Below are positions 17,380 through 25,579 of a stretch of 54,946 nucleotides of DNA, one piece after another. The position numbers and the translations under genes were made by a program. Location of the stretch: assembly GCA_949289145.1 (NCBI GenBank), contig CASEML010000103.1, forward strand, positions 1-54,946, given 5' to 3'. Position 1 is the first letter of the stretch. Every line of letters starts with the position of its first letter. Under the pieces are notes generated by a model that saw only the letters and a list, made by a program, of their open reading frames with translations, was not told where the DNA came from and ran no database searches. This DNA is from an uncultured Eubacteriales bacterium (GTDB lineage: Bacteria > Bacillota > Clostridia > Lachnospirales > Lachnospiraceae).

Positions 17380-17775
17380 TTAAAATTTATACGGTGGATT
17401 TCCTGAGAAATCGGCAATCACACCGTGGGGATTCTCCAAATAAAACACCTGAAAAATTGGATTATCAGCAGTCTGATATTGCCCCTTAACAATCGGATTG
17501 CTCATGCAGCCTTCTTTGATTTCCATATTATTTTCAAACACAGCCTTTCCCGCCAGACGAATCCATGCATACTCAGGAGATGATACCGAAATCTCAATAT
17601 TAGGATTCTCCTGCATATCCTTGTAAACCTCTTTCGTGTTGTTGGTACAAAACCACAGCTTGCCATCCTGCTCAAAACAGAACATAAACGGACGGCATTT
17701 TGCCTTACCGTCACGGCCTACAGTTGCCAGATACTGAACCGGGTTTGCCTGCAAAAATTCTACTACTTTCTTCAT
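17380..17775 (-). CDS. Pyridoxamine 5'-phosphate oxidase family (split-barrel flavin) protein
   Basis: 131 aa single-domain protein. FLQANPVQYLATVGRDGKAKCRPFMFCFEQDGKLWFCT holds the usual split-barrel FMN-binding start, followed by VYKDMQENPNIEIS. The small size matches nitroimidazole-reductase-like and general FMN-binding family members. AGGAGGAATATATC lies just before the ATG. Two 21-bp operators flank its promoter, and an identical-type operator sits at the promoter of the adjacent Rrf2 regulator. It is therefore likely to be an Rrf2-controlled redox gene. Confidence 0.85.
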   Translation of the reverse strand: MKKVVEFLQANPVQYLATVGRDGKAKCRPFMFCFEQDGKLWFCTNNTKEVYKDMQENPNIEISVSSPEYAWIRLAGKAVFENNMEIKEGCMSNPIVKGQYQTADNPIFQVFYLENPHGVIADFSGNPPYKF

Positions 17776-17806
17776 GATATATTCCTCCTATTAATTAATA
17801 ATTCTG

Positions 17807-17869
17807 TTGTAATGTTTTTTGTTACAACGCAATAGTACCACGCCATTGTTGTAATGTCAATAGTTACAA
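17807..17869 (-). promoter_or_regulatory. Promoter with two Rrf2-type operators upstream of the flavin protein gene
   Basis: The minus-strand promoter is TTGACA (17860-17855), a 17-nt spacer and TACTAT (17837-17832). Two inverted repeats of form TTGTAA-N9-TTACAA occur at 17807-17827 and 17849-17869. The second has the -35 box inside its spacer and the first lies just downstream of the -10. A repressor bound at both would block RNA polymerase. The same 21-bp site is in front of the Rrf2 gene. Confidence 0.8.
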
Positions 17870-17944
17870 CTAAATTTTCTAAAAAATTGTAATTGTTCTG
17901 CCTTATTGCTTATCTTTACGCCTATAAGCAATACAAATGATTCT

Positions 17945-17985
17945 ACTTATGAGCTGTTCTTAAATACCGATAAGATTCTATGTCC
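17945..17985 (+). repeat. Dispersed short repeat (TATGAGCTGTTCTT family), copy at 17.95 kb
   Basis: ACTTATGAGCTGTTCTT followed by AAATACCGATAAGATT. The first 17 bases are identical to the reverse complement of the sequence at 51.09-51.11 kb, and the following bases match partly (GCCGATAGGTTT there). TATGAGCTGTTCTT also occurs at 27.15 kb. It lies in the gap between the flavin-protein promoter and the Rrf2 terminator. Confidence 0.5.
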
Positions 17986-18022
17986 ATGGGGATCTTACCA
18001 CCCCAGCAGACTGTACTGATAC

Positions 18023-18059
18023 AAAAATTAGGGCATTTGGAATACTGCTCCAAATGCCC
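18023..18059 (-). terminator. Intrinsic terminator of the Rrf2 gene
   Basis: GGGCATTTGG (18031-18040) and CCAAATGCCC (18050-18059) form a 10-bp stem with a 9-nt loop just past the stop codon. On the minus strand it is followed by TAATTTTTG, a U-tract. Confidence 0.8.
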
Positions 18060-18063
18060 CATA

Positions 18064-18510
18064 TTATAGCTTTTCTTCTTTTCCAATATATTTTTCTGTA
18101 TCCCGCTTCACATCCTCCAGCGTGATAGAAGCCAATTCGTTTTCCATTGCTTTCTGTACCCGCATCAGTTTATCATCCAAAATTACATGAATGTTTCGCC
18201 CAACAGGGCAGGCCGTATTAGGATTTTCATGAAAATGAAACAATTCCCCATGCTCCACACATTCCACAGCATTGTAAATATCAAGAAAAGTAATCTCATT
18301 TAATGGCTTGCTAATAGAAGCTCCTCCAGAACCTCTCACCACATTAACTAGACCGGCTGCCTTTAATTGAGACAGTATTTTTCGGATAATAACGGGATTG
18401 ACATTGGTGCTGCCCGCCAAAAAATCGCTGGTAACTTTATACTCGTCCTTAAATGTATCTATGCAGGCGAAGATATGAACTGCCAGTGTAAATCTGCTTG
18501 AAATCTGCAT
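18064..18510 (-). CDS. Rrf2 family transcriptional regulator (YwnA/HypR-like)
   Basis: 148 aa. The N-terminal winged helix begins ISSRFTLAVHIFACI, with the recognition region around TNVNPVIIRKILSQLKAAGLVNVVRGSGG (35-63). Cysteines are at 16, 84 and 101. Cys101 in the NTACPVGRNI stretch matches the single conserved cysteine of HypR/YwnA-like redox sensors, and there is no three-Cys iron-sulfur cluster motif as in IscR or NsrR. It should repress under reduced conditions and respond to thiol-reactive or oxidative stress. Its own promoter carries the same operator as the flavin gene, implying autoregulation. Confidence 0.88.
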   Translation of the reverse strand: MQISSRFTLAVHIFACIDTFKDEYKVTSDFLAGSTNVNPVIIRKILSQLKAAGLVNVVRGSGGASISKPLNEITFLDIYNAVECVEHGELFHFHENPNTACPVGRNIHVILDDKLMRVQKAMENELASITLEDVKRDTEKYIGKEEKL

Positions 18511-18536
18511 TTTAATATACCTCTCTTCCTGCTGTT

Positions 18537-18574
18537 ATTTTACTGCATTGTTGTTGTAATGTCAATTATTACAA
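18537..18574 (-). promoter_or_regulatory. Autoregulated promoter of the Rrf2 gene with 21-bp operator
   Basis: TTGACA (18565-18560), a 17-nt spacer and TAAAAT (18542-18537) form the promoter. The inverted repeat TTGTAA-N9-TTACAA at 18554-18574 places the -35 box in its centre, in the same geometry as the operator at 17849-17869. Confidence 0.8.
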
Positions 18575-18834
18575 TATATTTTTAGTTTTGCAGCCTTTTC
18601 ATTAGCAGTTAAGGGATTGGTTTCTCAAGATTACTCTGTTGTTAAATTTACGTTATAGCTGTCGATATTTTCTATGTGCGTGGCAAGCTCCAGTCTGGCA
18701 TTGGCAGCTTTCTCGCTATATGCAAACTCTAAAATTGGATCATGGATTCTGTGCTGTTCACATTATTTTTTCCGTATCCTCCACATTAGTATCCATTGTA
18801 TGCTATTTAACAAACAGCAACTTATTTAGACCAC
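18575..18834. other. Non-coding or decayed stretch
   Basis: About 260 bp with no convincing gene. A 67-codon plus-strand frame at 18639-18842 lacks a ribosome site and has no recognisable family. The piece may be remains of a lost membrane-protein gene, as hydrophobic fragments appear in two frames. Nothing else is supported. Confidence 0.4.
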
Positions 18835-19677
18835 TTATCTGACCAGACTTGTCAGCATTTCTACAGTTGCCGGATCATAGTGAGAGAAGAACAAGCTTTC
18901 CCCCTCATCTAACGACTGAATTGCAGCCATATCTGCCTCGTCCAATATAAAATCAAACACATCCATATTCTGAATCATACGCTCTTTGTGGGTAGACTTT
19001 GGAATCACCACAACGCCGCTCTGAATCAAGAATCGAAGTGCTGCCTGAGCAGCTGTCTTGCCATACTTTGCTCCAATCTCAGTCAGCACCGGATTTGTAA
19101 AAAAGTCTTTTCGTCCTTCAGCAAAGGGGCCCCAAGATTCATGCTGCACGCCGTATTTCTCCATATACTGGTGGGCTACCTTTTGCTGTTGGAACACATG
19201 AGTTTCCACCTGATTGACTGCAGGTTTGATCTCCACGAACCGACAAAGATCAATGAAGCGATCTGGATAAAAATTCGATACGCCAATAGCCCGGAGCCAC
19301 CCTTCCTTATAGGCTTCTTCCATGGCCCGATAAGTGCCGTAATAGTCATTAAAAGGCTGATGGATCAGCACAAGGTCAATATACTCCATCTGCAATTTCC
19401 GCAGGGATTCCCGAAGAGACTCTTTTGCCTTCTCATAGCCGCCGTTGCTGATCCATATTTTTGTTGTAATAAACAGTTCTTCACGGGGAATTCCACACTT
19501 TCGGACAGCGCTACCCACCGCTTCTTCGTTGCCATAGGCCTGCGCGGTGTCAATGGAGCGATAACCTACGCTGATTGCATCTGATACGCAGCGTTCACAT
19601 TCCTCATTTGTCACCTGATATACACCATAACCAAGAATCGGCATTTTGATTCCATTATTTAATGTTACATATTCCAT
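18835..19677 (-). CDS. Aldo/keto reductase (2,5-diketo-gluconate reductase-like, AKR5 type)
   Basis: 280 aa TIM-barrel NADPH-dependent reductase. The catalytic Asp and Tyr are in YRSIDTAQAYGNE (about 38-50), the Lys in FITTKIWIS (about 69-77) and the His in LVLIHQP (about 101-107). The NADPH-binding VIPKSTHKERM is near residue 235. GGAGGAACAATT lies before the ATG. A close paralogue (about 70% identical by eye) is at 27213-28052. It probably detoxifies reactive carbonyls, in keeping with the redox genes around it, though physiological substrates of the family are rarely proven. Confidence 0.92.
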   Translation of the reverse strand: MEYVTLNNGIKMPILGYGVYQVTNEECERCVSDAISVGYRSIDTAQAYGNEEAVGSAVRKCGIPREELFITTKIWISNGGYEKAKESLRESLRKLQMEYIDLVLIHQPFNDYYGTYRAMEEAYKEGWLRAIGVSNFYPDRFIDLCRFVEIKPAVNQVETHVFQQQKVAHQYMEKYGVQHESWGPFAEGRKDFFTNPVLTEIGAKYGKTAAQAALRFLIQSGVVVIPKSTHKERMIQNMDVFDFILDEADMAAIQSLDEGESLFFSHYDPATVEMLTSLVR

Positions 19678-19788
19678 AATTGTTCCTCCATTCTATAACG
19701 ATCCTGTTGCTGTCTTTATTGTAACAAATACTGCCCTCTGGCAGAAATCTCCATTGATTTTCCGGTTTAACCGAAAGGTGTTAGCTAA

Positions 19789-20346
19789 TTATTTCAGCGC
19801 TGTACCATCCTTAAAAGCGTTTCCTACTTTTTCCCCCAGCTTTAAATAGGCGTTATGAACCGGATCATAAGAGATAGCTTGCAGTTTGGCAGAATCAATC
19901 ATTCCATCTTGATCTAAAACACTTTTATCCGCACTAACATTTACGATTTCACCGATAATATTGCCATCCTCATTCACCTTTACCAGCCGGCACTCCAACG
20001 CCACAGGCAGCTCGTCAATAACAGGTGCATCCACATACTCGCTTTTCGTAGTGTGAAAGCCCGCTCGCTCCAGCTTATCTGGAACAGTATTAGCCGAGAC
20101 CAGCCCAACATAATCTGCTGCAACCGTATGGGCAACATCGGCAAAACTCACCGTAAATGCTCCTTTTGCTTTGATATTCTTTGTAGTTTTATGCCCTGCA
20201 CTGAGGCAAAGTACCACATGATTTGTGTCATAAATACCGCCCCAAGCTGCATTCATGGCATCCGCCTTTCCATTTTCATCATAGCTGCCTATAATCAATA
20301 CCGGCATAGGATAAAACCAAGTGTTCTGTCCAAAATTCTTTCTCAT
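19789..20346 (-). CDS. Flavin reductase-like FMN-binding protein
   Basis: 185 aa. It begins FGQNTWFYPMPVLIIGSYDENGKADAMNAAWGG, the start of the flavin reductase-like split barrel, then VVLCLSAGHKTTKNIKAKGAFTVSFAD (about 46-72), where family members bind FMN phosphate, and a C-terminal YDPVHNAYLKLGEKVGNAF. Such proteins bind FMN and reduce flavin or act as small flavoproteins of anaerobes. It is 16 bp downstream of an aldo/keto reductase gene and cotranscribed with it. Confidence 0.88.
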   Translation of the reverse strand: MRKNFGQNTWFYPMPVLIIGSYDENGKADAMNAAWGGIYDTNHVVLCLSAGHKTTKNIKAKGAFTVSFADVAHTVAADYVGLVSANTVPDKLERAGFHTTKSEYVDAPVIDELPVALECRLVKVNEDGNIIGEIVNVSADKSVLDQDGMIDSAKLQAISYDPVHNAYLKLGEKVGNAFKDGTALK

Positions 20347-20362
20347 ATTTCTTACGCTCCTT

Positions 20363-21367
20363 TTAGATTTTTTTTACAACTCTAGAACCGCCGAATACTT
20401 CGGACATTTCCATTCCGTCCAAAGCCTGATCTATTGCCTCCACTTCCTGAGTTGTAAGCAATATATCGGCAGCCTTGGCATTTTCCATTAAACGTTGTAC
20501 TTTTCTGGTTCCGGGAATCGGAACAAGATAAGGCTTTTTGCATAGTATCCAAGCAAGGGAAACCTGCGCCGGGGTTGCCTGTTTTTCTGCCGCCATTTGA
20601 TGCAGAAGCTCCAACAACGCCTGATTCTTTTGAATACCCTCCAGCGTAAATTGAGGCATAGTACTTCGATAATCATAAACCCCATCAAACACCGTATCTT
20701 TTCCGTACTTTGCAGATAAAAAGCCGTTTGCTAACGGCGAAAAAGCCACATAGCCAATCTTTAATTCTTCCAATACCGGAAACAGTGGCTCATACCAACG
20801 AGCCATCATAGAGTAGCGATTCTGAATAGCTGTTACAGGGCAGACTGCATGGGCACGGCGAATGATATCCTCCGCAGCCTCCGAAAGCCCCCAATGGGTA
20901 ATTTTGCCCTCTTTTATCAAATCTGCCATAACACCGGCAACTTCCTCAATGGGAATGTTTGGATCGGTTCGATGCTGATAGTACAAGTCAATGTGATCAG
21001 TGCCAAGTCTTTTCAGCGAACATTCTACAGAAGTGCGGATTACTTCAGGCCGAGAATCAGGAATCAACGGTTTATTCACCTGTGGATCGGATAAATCAAA
21101 ACGGATACCAAATTTAGTAGCCAGCACAATTTTATTCCGATAAGGCTTCAGCGCCGCACCTACCAATTCTTCATTGTGATGGGGATTCTCCTGAGTGCCA
21201 TAAACTTCTGCAGTGTCAAAAAAGGTATATCCCATATCCACAGCCTGAGCCAACAGAGACTTCATCTCTTTTTCGTCTGCAGGTGCGCCATAGGCATGAC
21301 TCATTCCCATACAACCAAGCCCCACAGCGGACACAGTTAAATCTTTTCCAATCGTTCTATACTGCAT
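20363..21367 (-). CDS. Aldo/keto reductase (AKR13/YajO-like)
   Basis: 334 aa. VGLGCMGMSHAYG at the N-terminus is typical of the AKR13-type branch. FFDTAEVYG (about 49-57) contains the catalytic Asp and Tyr, VLATKFG the Lys and LYYQHRTDP the His. VPIPGTRKVQRLMENAKA near residue 285 binds NADPH. It forms a two-gene operon with the downstream flavin reductase-like gene. It differs clearly from the two AKR5-like paralogues in the window. Likely role: aldehyde or ketone reduction in stress. Confidence 0.9.
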   Translation of the reverse strand: MQYRTIGKDLTVSAVGLGCMGMSHAYGAPADEKEMKSLLAQAVDMGYTFFDTAEVYGTQENPHHNEELVGAALKPYRNKIVLATKFGIRFDLSDPQVNKPLIPDSRPEVIRTSVECSLKRLGTDHIDLYYQHRTDPNIPIEEVAGVMADLIKEGKITHWGLSEAAEDIIRRAHAVCPVTAIQNRYSMMARWYEPLFPVLEELKIGYVAFSPLANGFLSAKYGKDTVFDGVYDYRSTMPQFTLEGIQKNQALLELLHQMAAEKQATPAQVSLAWILCKKPYLVPIPGTRKVQRLMENAKAADILLTTQEVEAIDQALDGMEMSEVFGGSRVVKKI

Positions 21368-21442
21368 ATATTCTCCTTCTTTCTCTAATTATTTGCAAAA
21401 ACATCTACCATTCCTTAATCCTATGCTATACCCGATCTAGGT

Positions 21443-22351
21443 TTATTTAGAAAACAACCACCCCATTATTTCCTCATCATAAGCAAAAACACTACCTCCG
21501 CTATGTTCGTCCCGTGCATTTCTCTCCGTAAAATAATCGTGTTCCTTGATGTCTAAAACAAGCAGTTCATTAATCTCTTCTTCGCTCAATCCCTGCTCCT
21601 CATACAGTGCATAAAGTGTATCGTAGGCCTCCTGAGTTGGTTCTGAACCATAATATTCATCATTTCTGCCAATGACAAAATATACTGGCAAACGATGTTC
21701 CGCTACAGATACATATTCACCGTCCCACTGGGAACTGATATGAGGATACGCTGAAAATAAGTGAGGGCACTTGCCCATCACAATGGACATGGTTTCTCCT
21801 CCTCCGGAATATCCACTTGCATACACCTTTGATGTATCAATGTTATATTGCTCTAAGAAATACTCCGTCAGGGCAATGGTTTGATCTGCGGAAGTTTCTC
21901 CCCAATCGTTAAGCTGCGGTGCTACAACAATCATTTTGCTGTTATATTTCTGAGCCTCAAAGCCAAATTCCTCCATTTTAAGATTAGCCCCAACACCCTG
22001 AAAATAGAGCCCCCCGTACCCCGGCAGCGTAAAGTACAGAGCATAGGGTTTGCTTGCGTCATAATCTTCCGGAATATAGACGTTATAATGAATGTCACCT
22101 TCGCTTACAGAATGAAACACGTTGTCAATCACAAAGCCACGGTATTCTTCAGTTCCCTCGGTCACATACCCAAGCTTATTTTCCTCTGGCTGACTATAAG
22201 TTATCTCCTTAGCAGTCTCTGCCAGATTGTCCTCTGCTTCATCCGATCTCTTAATCTGTTTGGAAACATCCATATGCTGCAGCCAAACTCCAATCCCAAG
22301 CACCAAAATGAAAACCGCAGCTATAATCAGCCATATTTTTCGTTTAATCAT
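21443..22351 (-). CDS. Membrane-anchored alpha/beta hydrolase (esterase)
   Basis: 302 aa. An N-terminal hydrophobic anchor (IWLIIAAVFILVLGIGVWL, about 5-23) puts the enzyme outside the cell. The nucleophile elbow is YSGGGE (Ser about 183 in SGYSGGG), and Asp and His are probably supplied by IGRNDEYYG and the C-terminal DEHSGGSVFAYDEE. The fold resembles feruloyl esterase/PHB depolymerase-type hydrolases. It follows the lipoprotein flavodoxin gene by 43 bp in the same direction. The substrate is unknown; an acyl group on a surface or dietary glycan is plausible. Confidence 0.82.
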   Translation of the reverse strand: MIKRKIWLIIAAVFILVLGIGVWLQHMDVSKQIKRSDEAEDNLAETAKEITYSQPEENKLGYVTEGTEEYRGFVIDNVFHSVSEGDIHYNVYIPEDYDASKPYALYFTLPGYGGLYFQGVGANLKMEEFGFEAQKYNSKMIVVAPQLNDWGETSADQTIALTEYFLEQYNIDTSKVYASGYSGGGETMSIVMGKCPHLFSAYPHISSQWDGEYVSVAEHRLPVYFVIGRNDEYYGSEPTQEAYDTLYALYEEQGLSEEEINELLVLDIKEHDYFTERNARDEHSGGSVFAYDEEIMGWLFSK

Positions 22352-22394
22352 ACCTCTCCTTTCTCAATTTATCTATATTGTTTGTATTTCTGCT

Positions 22395-23081
22395 TTACAG
22401 CCCAAGACCTTCTACCCAAGCCTGAACGGTTTCTTCAGAAGCTCCGGAAGAAAACCTCTCACCTTCCAACCAGTTTCCCGTCCCAGCCGCCTCAGCCAGC
22501 AGCTCACCGCTTTCGCCCAAACCAGAACTGGCAGAAGTGCAGAAGGGTATCACTGTTTTTCCTGTAAAGTCATTTTCCTCAATAAAACTATCTAATGGCC
22601 ATGCGGCAATTCCCCACCAAATAGGATAACCGATAAAAACGGTATCATAGGACTCCCAATCAGAGACGGTTGCAGTCACCAGTTCCACAACTCTAGCTTC
22701 GGGATTGTCATGCTCGTACACCACTCGGCTGTTTTCATCAGTCCAATTCAGATCATCATCACTGTACGGTTCCACCGGCTCCAGTTCAAAAACATCAGCA
22801 TTGGCTGCCGCAGCAATATAATTTGCAACTTCTTCTGTATTTCCCGTTGCAGAATAATAAACCACTAACGTTTTTCCTTTCTCGGATTCCGACTCTACAT
22901 CAGAAGTTTCCGCTGGAGAGTCTGTGGGTGTCTCGGCAAGTGTTTCGCTGGACTGTTCAGACAATAGACTTTCCTGTGCCGCACTCTCAGTATCAGGCTG
23001 TGATGTAGATGCCTGGTTACCGCAGGCAGCAAGGCTGAATATCATCAACAGGTTCAAAAATAATGCAATCATCTTTTTCAG
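22395..23081 (-). CDS. Lipoprotein flavodoxin (probable CTG start)
   Basis: The ATG at 23072 has no ribosome site at a workable distance. The codon CTG at 23081 stands 6 nt after GGAG, giving (M)KKMIALFLNLLMIFSLAAC, a standard lipoprotein signal with lipobox SLAAC. The neighbouring lipoprotein at 24281 has the same leader with ATG in that place. After a Ser/Thr/Glu-rich linker, the flavodoxin domain starts at about residue 70 with the FMN phosphate loop YSATGNTEEVA. GYPIWWGIAAWP and CTSASSGLGESG form the other FMN loops. A surface-tethered flavodoxin is unusual and suggests extracytoplasmic electron transfer. Confidence 0.85.
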   Translation of the reverse strand: MKKMIALFLNLLMIFSLAACGNQASTSQPDTESAAQESLLSEQSSETLAETPTDSPAETSDVESESEKGKTLVVYYSATGNTEEVANYIAAAANADVFELEPVEPYSDDDLNWTDENSRVVYEHDNPEARVVELVTATVSDWESYDTVFIGYPIWWGIAAWPLDSFIEENDFTGKTVIPFCTSASSGLGESGELLAEAAGTGNWLEGERFSSGASEETVQAWVEGLGL

Positions 23082-23261
23082 GGTAATCTCCTTTCATTGT
23101 ACCACCCAAGTTTCCTGGGCATCATCATATTTTTCATTGGAAACAAATGGCCTTGCAGCAATCCATTACCTGGTCATAAATGCCATTTTTTGATGGAGCC
23201 GCCGCCATCAGCCATCATCTCATTCATTCCATAGTGACTGGAAAAACAGGTCAAATTTTTA
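23082..23261 (-). other. Intergenic region with possible decayed coding fragments
   Basis: Upstream of the flavodoxin gene the minus strand reads a short frame ending PFVSNEKYDDAQETWVVQ and stopping at 23097-23095 just before its ribosome site, broken by an in-frame TAA farther up. A second fragment reads GMNEMMADGGGSIKKW. They look like pieces of lost redox-enzyme genes, but I recognise no family with confidence. No promoter is obvious. Confidence 0.3.
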
Positions 23262-24281
23262 TTATTTATACATTTGCTTTTCCCAAAATGCTACGGCATC
23301 ATTAAGCCATCCCTCTGCCGCCGTACCGGTTCCTAGGCCAAAACCGTGACTTAAGCCCGGATATTTATGAAATTCGGTATCAATACCAAGAGCCTTTAAA
23401 TTGTTTATGCGATTTTCCATGGTACGCCAGTTTGCGATTCCATCATTTTCACCTACACACGCATAAGTAGGCGGATCATTTTGCGTATAGTCGCTGTGAC
23501 CAGTGTATTGCATAATAACTGCACCGGGTCTTGGCAAATCGTCACCACCAAATGCAGCCGTACCGTAAGATCCCAGCCAAGCAGCCATTCGTCCACCAGC
23601 CGAACCTCCCCATAGTGAATAGCAATCTGTATCCACCTCAAGCTCCTCAGCATGTTCGAAAATGAAACTGATAGCCCGCGCCAAATCTTCGCACGCTGTC
23701 TGCGCTCCCGGACGGTAAATCAAGGCAAATGCGTTATAGCCCTTTTTTGATAACTCCAGAGCATGGGGAAAGCTGTCTTGCATGGCTCCTACATAAGCAA
23801 AACCGCCGCCGGCATTACATACCGCAAATTTCTCCCCAACATTTCCTTTGAAAAAAAATAATCCGGTGTCCTTTTTGTCCGGGTCAGCCGCTTTTTCTTC
23901 CTCTGTATAAATATCATAAAAAATGGTGTCACCCGCTTTTGCATGTTCCTTCATGTAACCCACAATTTCTACCGTCTTATTCGGGTCTATATTGTTGTAC
24001 CAGGTAAGCTGCAGATCTCCCAGTGTATTTCCGTTATAGTATCCGCTATCAACCGGGAAGATCAGTCTGCCATACTCTCCAAAAGCAGGATCACTTATGA
24101 CTTCCGATATTTTGGTATCCACTGTGTACAGTTCACTCATATTTTTGTCTGCCTGCATGGTTTGCCTATCTTGCATCAGCGCTGTTGCTTCGCTATTATC
24201 TGATGGGTCTGTATTCCCACATGCACCAAGTAATACGGCAGTCAAGATTGTTGAAACACTCATTGCCATAATCCTTTTCAT
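23262..24281 (-). CDS. Lipoprotein alpha/beta hydrolase (esterase)
   Basis: 339 aa. The ATG at 24281 is chosen because AAGGAG is 6 nt before it; an in-frame ATG seven codons earlier has none. The signal MKRIMAMSVSTILTAVLLGAC ends in lipobox LLGAC. The hydrolase domain has an oxyanion loop GGGFAY (about 158-163), the nucleophile in WGGSAGGRMAAW (about 228-239) and the catalytic His in LSHGFGLG near the C-terminus. It resembles the HSL/BD-FAE-type carbohydrate esterases. Extracellular ester cleavage is likely. It is separated from the LysR gene upstream by a strong terminator. Confidence 0.85.
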   Translation of the reverse strand: MKRIMAMSVSTILTAVLLGACGNTDPSDNSEATALMQDRQTMQADKNMSELYTVDTKISEVISDPAFGEYGRLIFPVDSGYYNGNTLGDLQLTWYNNIDPNKTVEIVGYMKEHAKAGDTIFYDIYTEEEKAADPDKKDTGLFFFKGNVGEKFAVCNAGGGFAYVGAMQDSFPHALELSKKGYNAFALIYRPGAQTACEDLARAISFIFEHAEELEVDTDCYSLWGGSAGGRMAAWLGSYGTAAFGGDDLPRPGAVIMQYTGHSDYTQNDPPTYACVGENDGIANWRTMENRINNLKALGIDTEFHKYPGLSHGFGLGTGTAAEGWLNDAVAFWEKQMYK

Positions 24282-24333
24282 AGTAATCTCCTTGGCATAC
24301 AATTTTTTTCCTACCGTTTTTCTTTTATATTAT

Positions 24334-24365
24334 AAAAAAATCGAGCCTTCTATAGAAGTCTCGAT
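24334..24365 (-). terminator. Intrinsic terminator downstream of LysR gene
   Basis: ATCGAGCCTTC (24340-24350) and GAAGTCTCGAT (24355-24365) pair around TATA. On the minus strand the stem is followed by a run of seven T. A 14-bp perfect palindrome CAGGTTATAACCTG at 24387-24400 lies between this and the LysR stop and could be an operator. Confidence 0.85.
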
Positions 24366-24453
24366 TCGTTCATCAGTTTATACCCACAGGTTATAACCTG
24401 CAAAAAACTTTTTAACTGCACAGCCCAATCGACTAAACAGTTACAAAACTGTT

Positions 24454-25347
24454 TTATTGCTCCAATATCGCTTGAATTGCCGAAAGAAAACGCTTTACGG
24501 TCTCCGATGGTGTGGGAGAATGAAGCAGCCCATAAGGAATAGAATGATCCCAATCTACAGGAATAACTTTTAATAGCGGATGCACATTATCCCAGGCTTG
24601 AACAGCCATCAAAATATCGTTGCTGTTTTCACAGCGGTTAAAAACTTCCACACTGTAAAAATCAAAATCTACAATGTGAATTTGATTGTGATTCTGCCAA
24701 ATGTCATCCCGAAGTTTATCCACATAGCGGCTCCAATCCCTATGCATCAGCATTAAATTTTCTCCGTACAAATCTTGAATGGCAAGCTTGTTTTTATTTG
24801 CAAGCCGGTGATGAATCGACACCGCACAGCAAAGTGGCTGTCTGGAAATTTCAAAACCTGCGCAGTTTCGCACATCTAGCATTGTATCATCAAAAATACC
24901 CGCAACCACATCAATATTTCGACCTAGGTTTTTCAGAATCTCCCGTGCATTTTCCGGCGTATTTTCAAAAGGGACAATCTGAAATTTAATGTCTGGGCAA
25001 TGCGCATGAATCTTTGGCCAAAGCTCCACAAGAATTTGGGCCGGCGTCATGGGGGAGGTCCCAATGCGGATAACATTCCCTTCCTCCTGCATGGCGTTTT
25101 TCGCCCGTATCACAGAATCCCGACAATACTGAATGATGTATTTTGCGTCTTTATAAAGAGAAGTTCCTGCTCTCGTCAGTGTCAAACCTCTATGTGTCCG
25201 TTCAAATAGCTTGACACCTAAATCTGCTTCCAACAAATTAACCTGCTTAATCACCGCCGTAGGAGTGATATAGGATAACTCTGCAGCCTTATTAAAACTG
25301 CCAGCATCAGCCACTCGGAGAAATGTTTCAAGTTGGGGGTTGTACAT
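24454..25347 (-). CDS. LysR family transcriptional regulator
   Basis: 297 aa from the ATG at 25347, which follows GGTGAG; a GTG three codons earlier is possible. The N-terminal winged helix is LETFLRVADAGSFNKAAELSYITPTAVIKQVNLLEADLGVKLF (about 5-47, described by its start FLRVADAGSFNKAAE). The C-terminal effector domain begins near residue 90 (VIRIGTSPMTPAQIL). It is divergent from the DUF368 gene, and downstream lies the esterase lipoprotein beyond a terminator. The target genes and ligand are not evident. Confidence 0.9.
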   Translation of the reverse strand: MYNPQLETFLRVADAGSFNKAAELSYITPTAVIKQVNLLEADLGVKLFERTHRGLTLTRAGTSLYKDAKYIIQYCRDSVIRAKNAMQEEGNVIRIGTSPMTPAQILVELWPKIHAHCPDIKFQIVPFENTPENAREILKNLGRNIDVVAGIFDDTMLDVRNCAGFEISRQPLCCAVSIHHRLANKNKLAIQDLYGENLMLMHRDWSRYVDKLRDDIWQNHNQIHIVDFDFYSVEVFNRCENSNDILMAVQAWDNVHPLLKVIPVDWDHSIPYGLLHSPTPSETVKRFLSAIQAILEQ

Positions 25348-25579
25348 AATACTCACCGCCTTTTCTTTTTTTAACCTTCTAGAATTATATCGTAAAATAT
25401 CCGGATAAGCAATAAGGTGGGGGCGTTCTCAAACAGCGGATAGGTAAATGCAAAAACTATGGACTTTGGATATATATTGTGTTAATATAAAACGTGAATC
25501 TTAGATATGGGTAAGTAAGATACCCAAACGTGCGCGTCTGTTTTCTAAAACAGAAACTGTATTTATGAAGGAGGACTTT

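Noticed and set aside
17807-17869. Possible CRISPR-like direct repeats
   Set aside because: The repeated units are inverted repeats in promoter positions, only three in number, and explained better as operators.
18639-18842. 67-codon plus-strand ORF in a gap
   Set aside because: Although not antisense to a gene over most of its length, it has no ribosome site or known motif and overlaps the end of the aldo/keto reductase; listed only as non-coding or decayed.
21881-22595. Plus-strand ORFs of 228 and 122 codons
   Set aside because: Antisense to the esterase and flavodoxin genes, no ribosome site, no recognisable domain.
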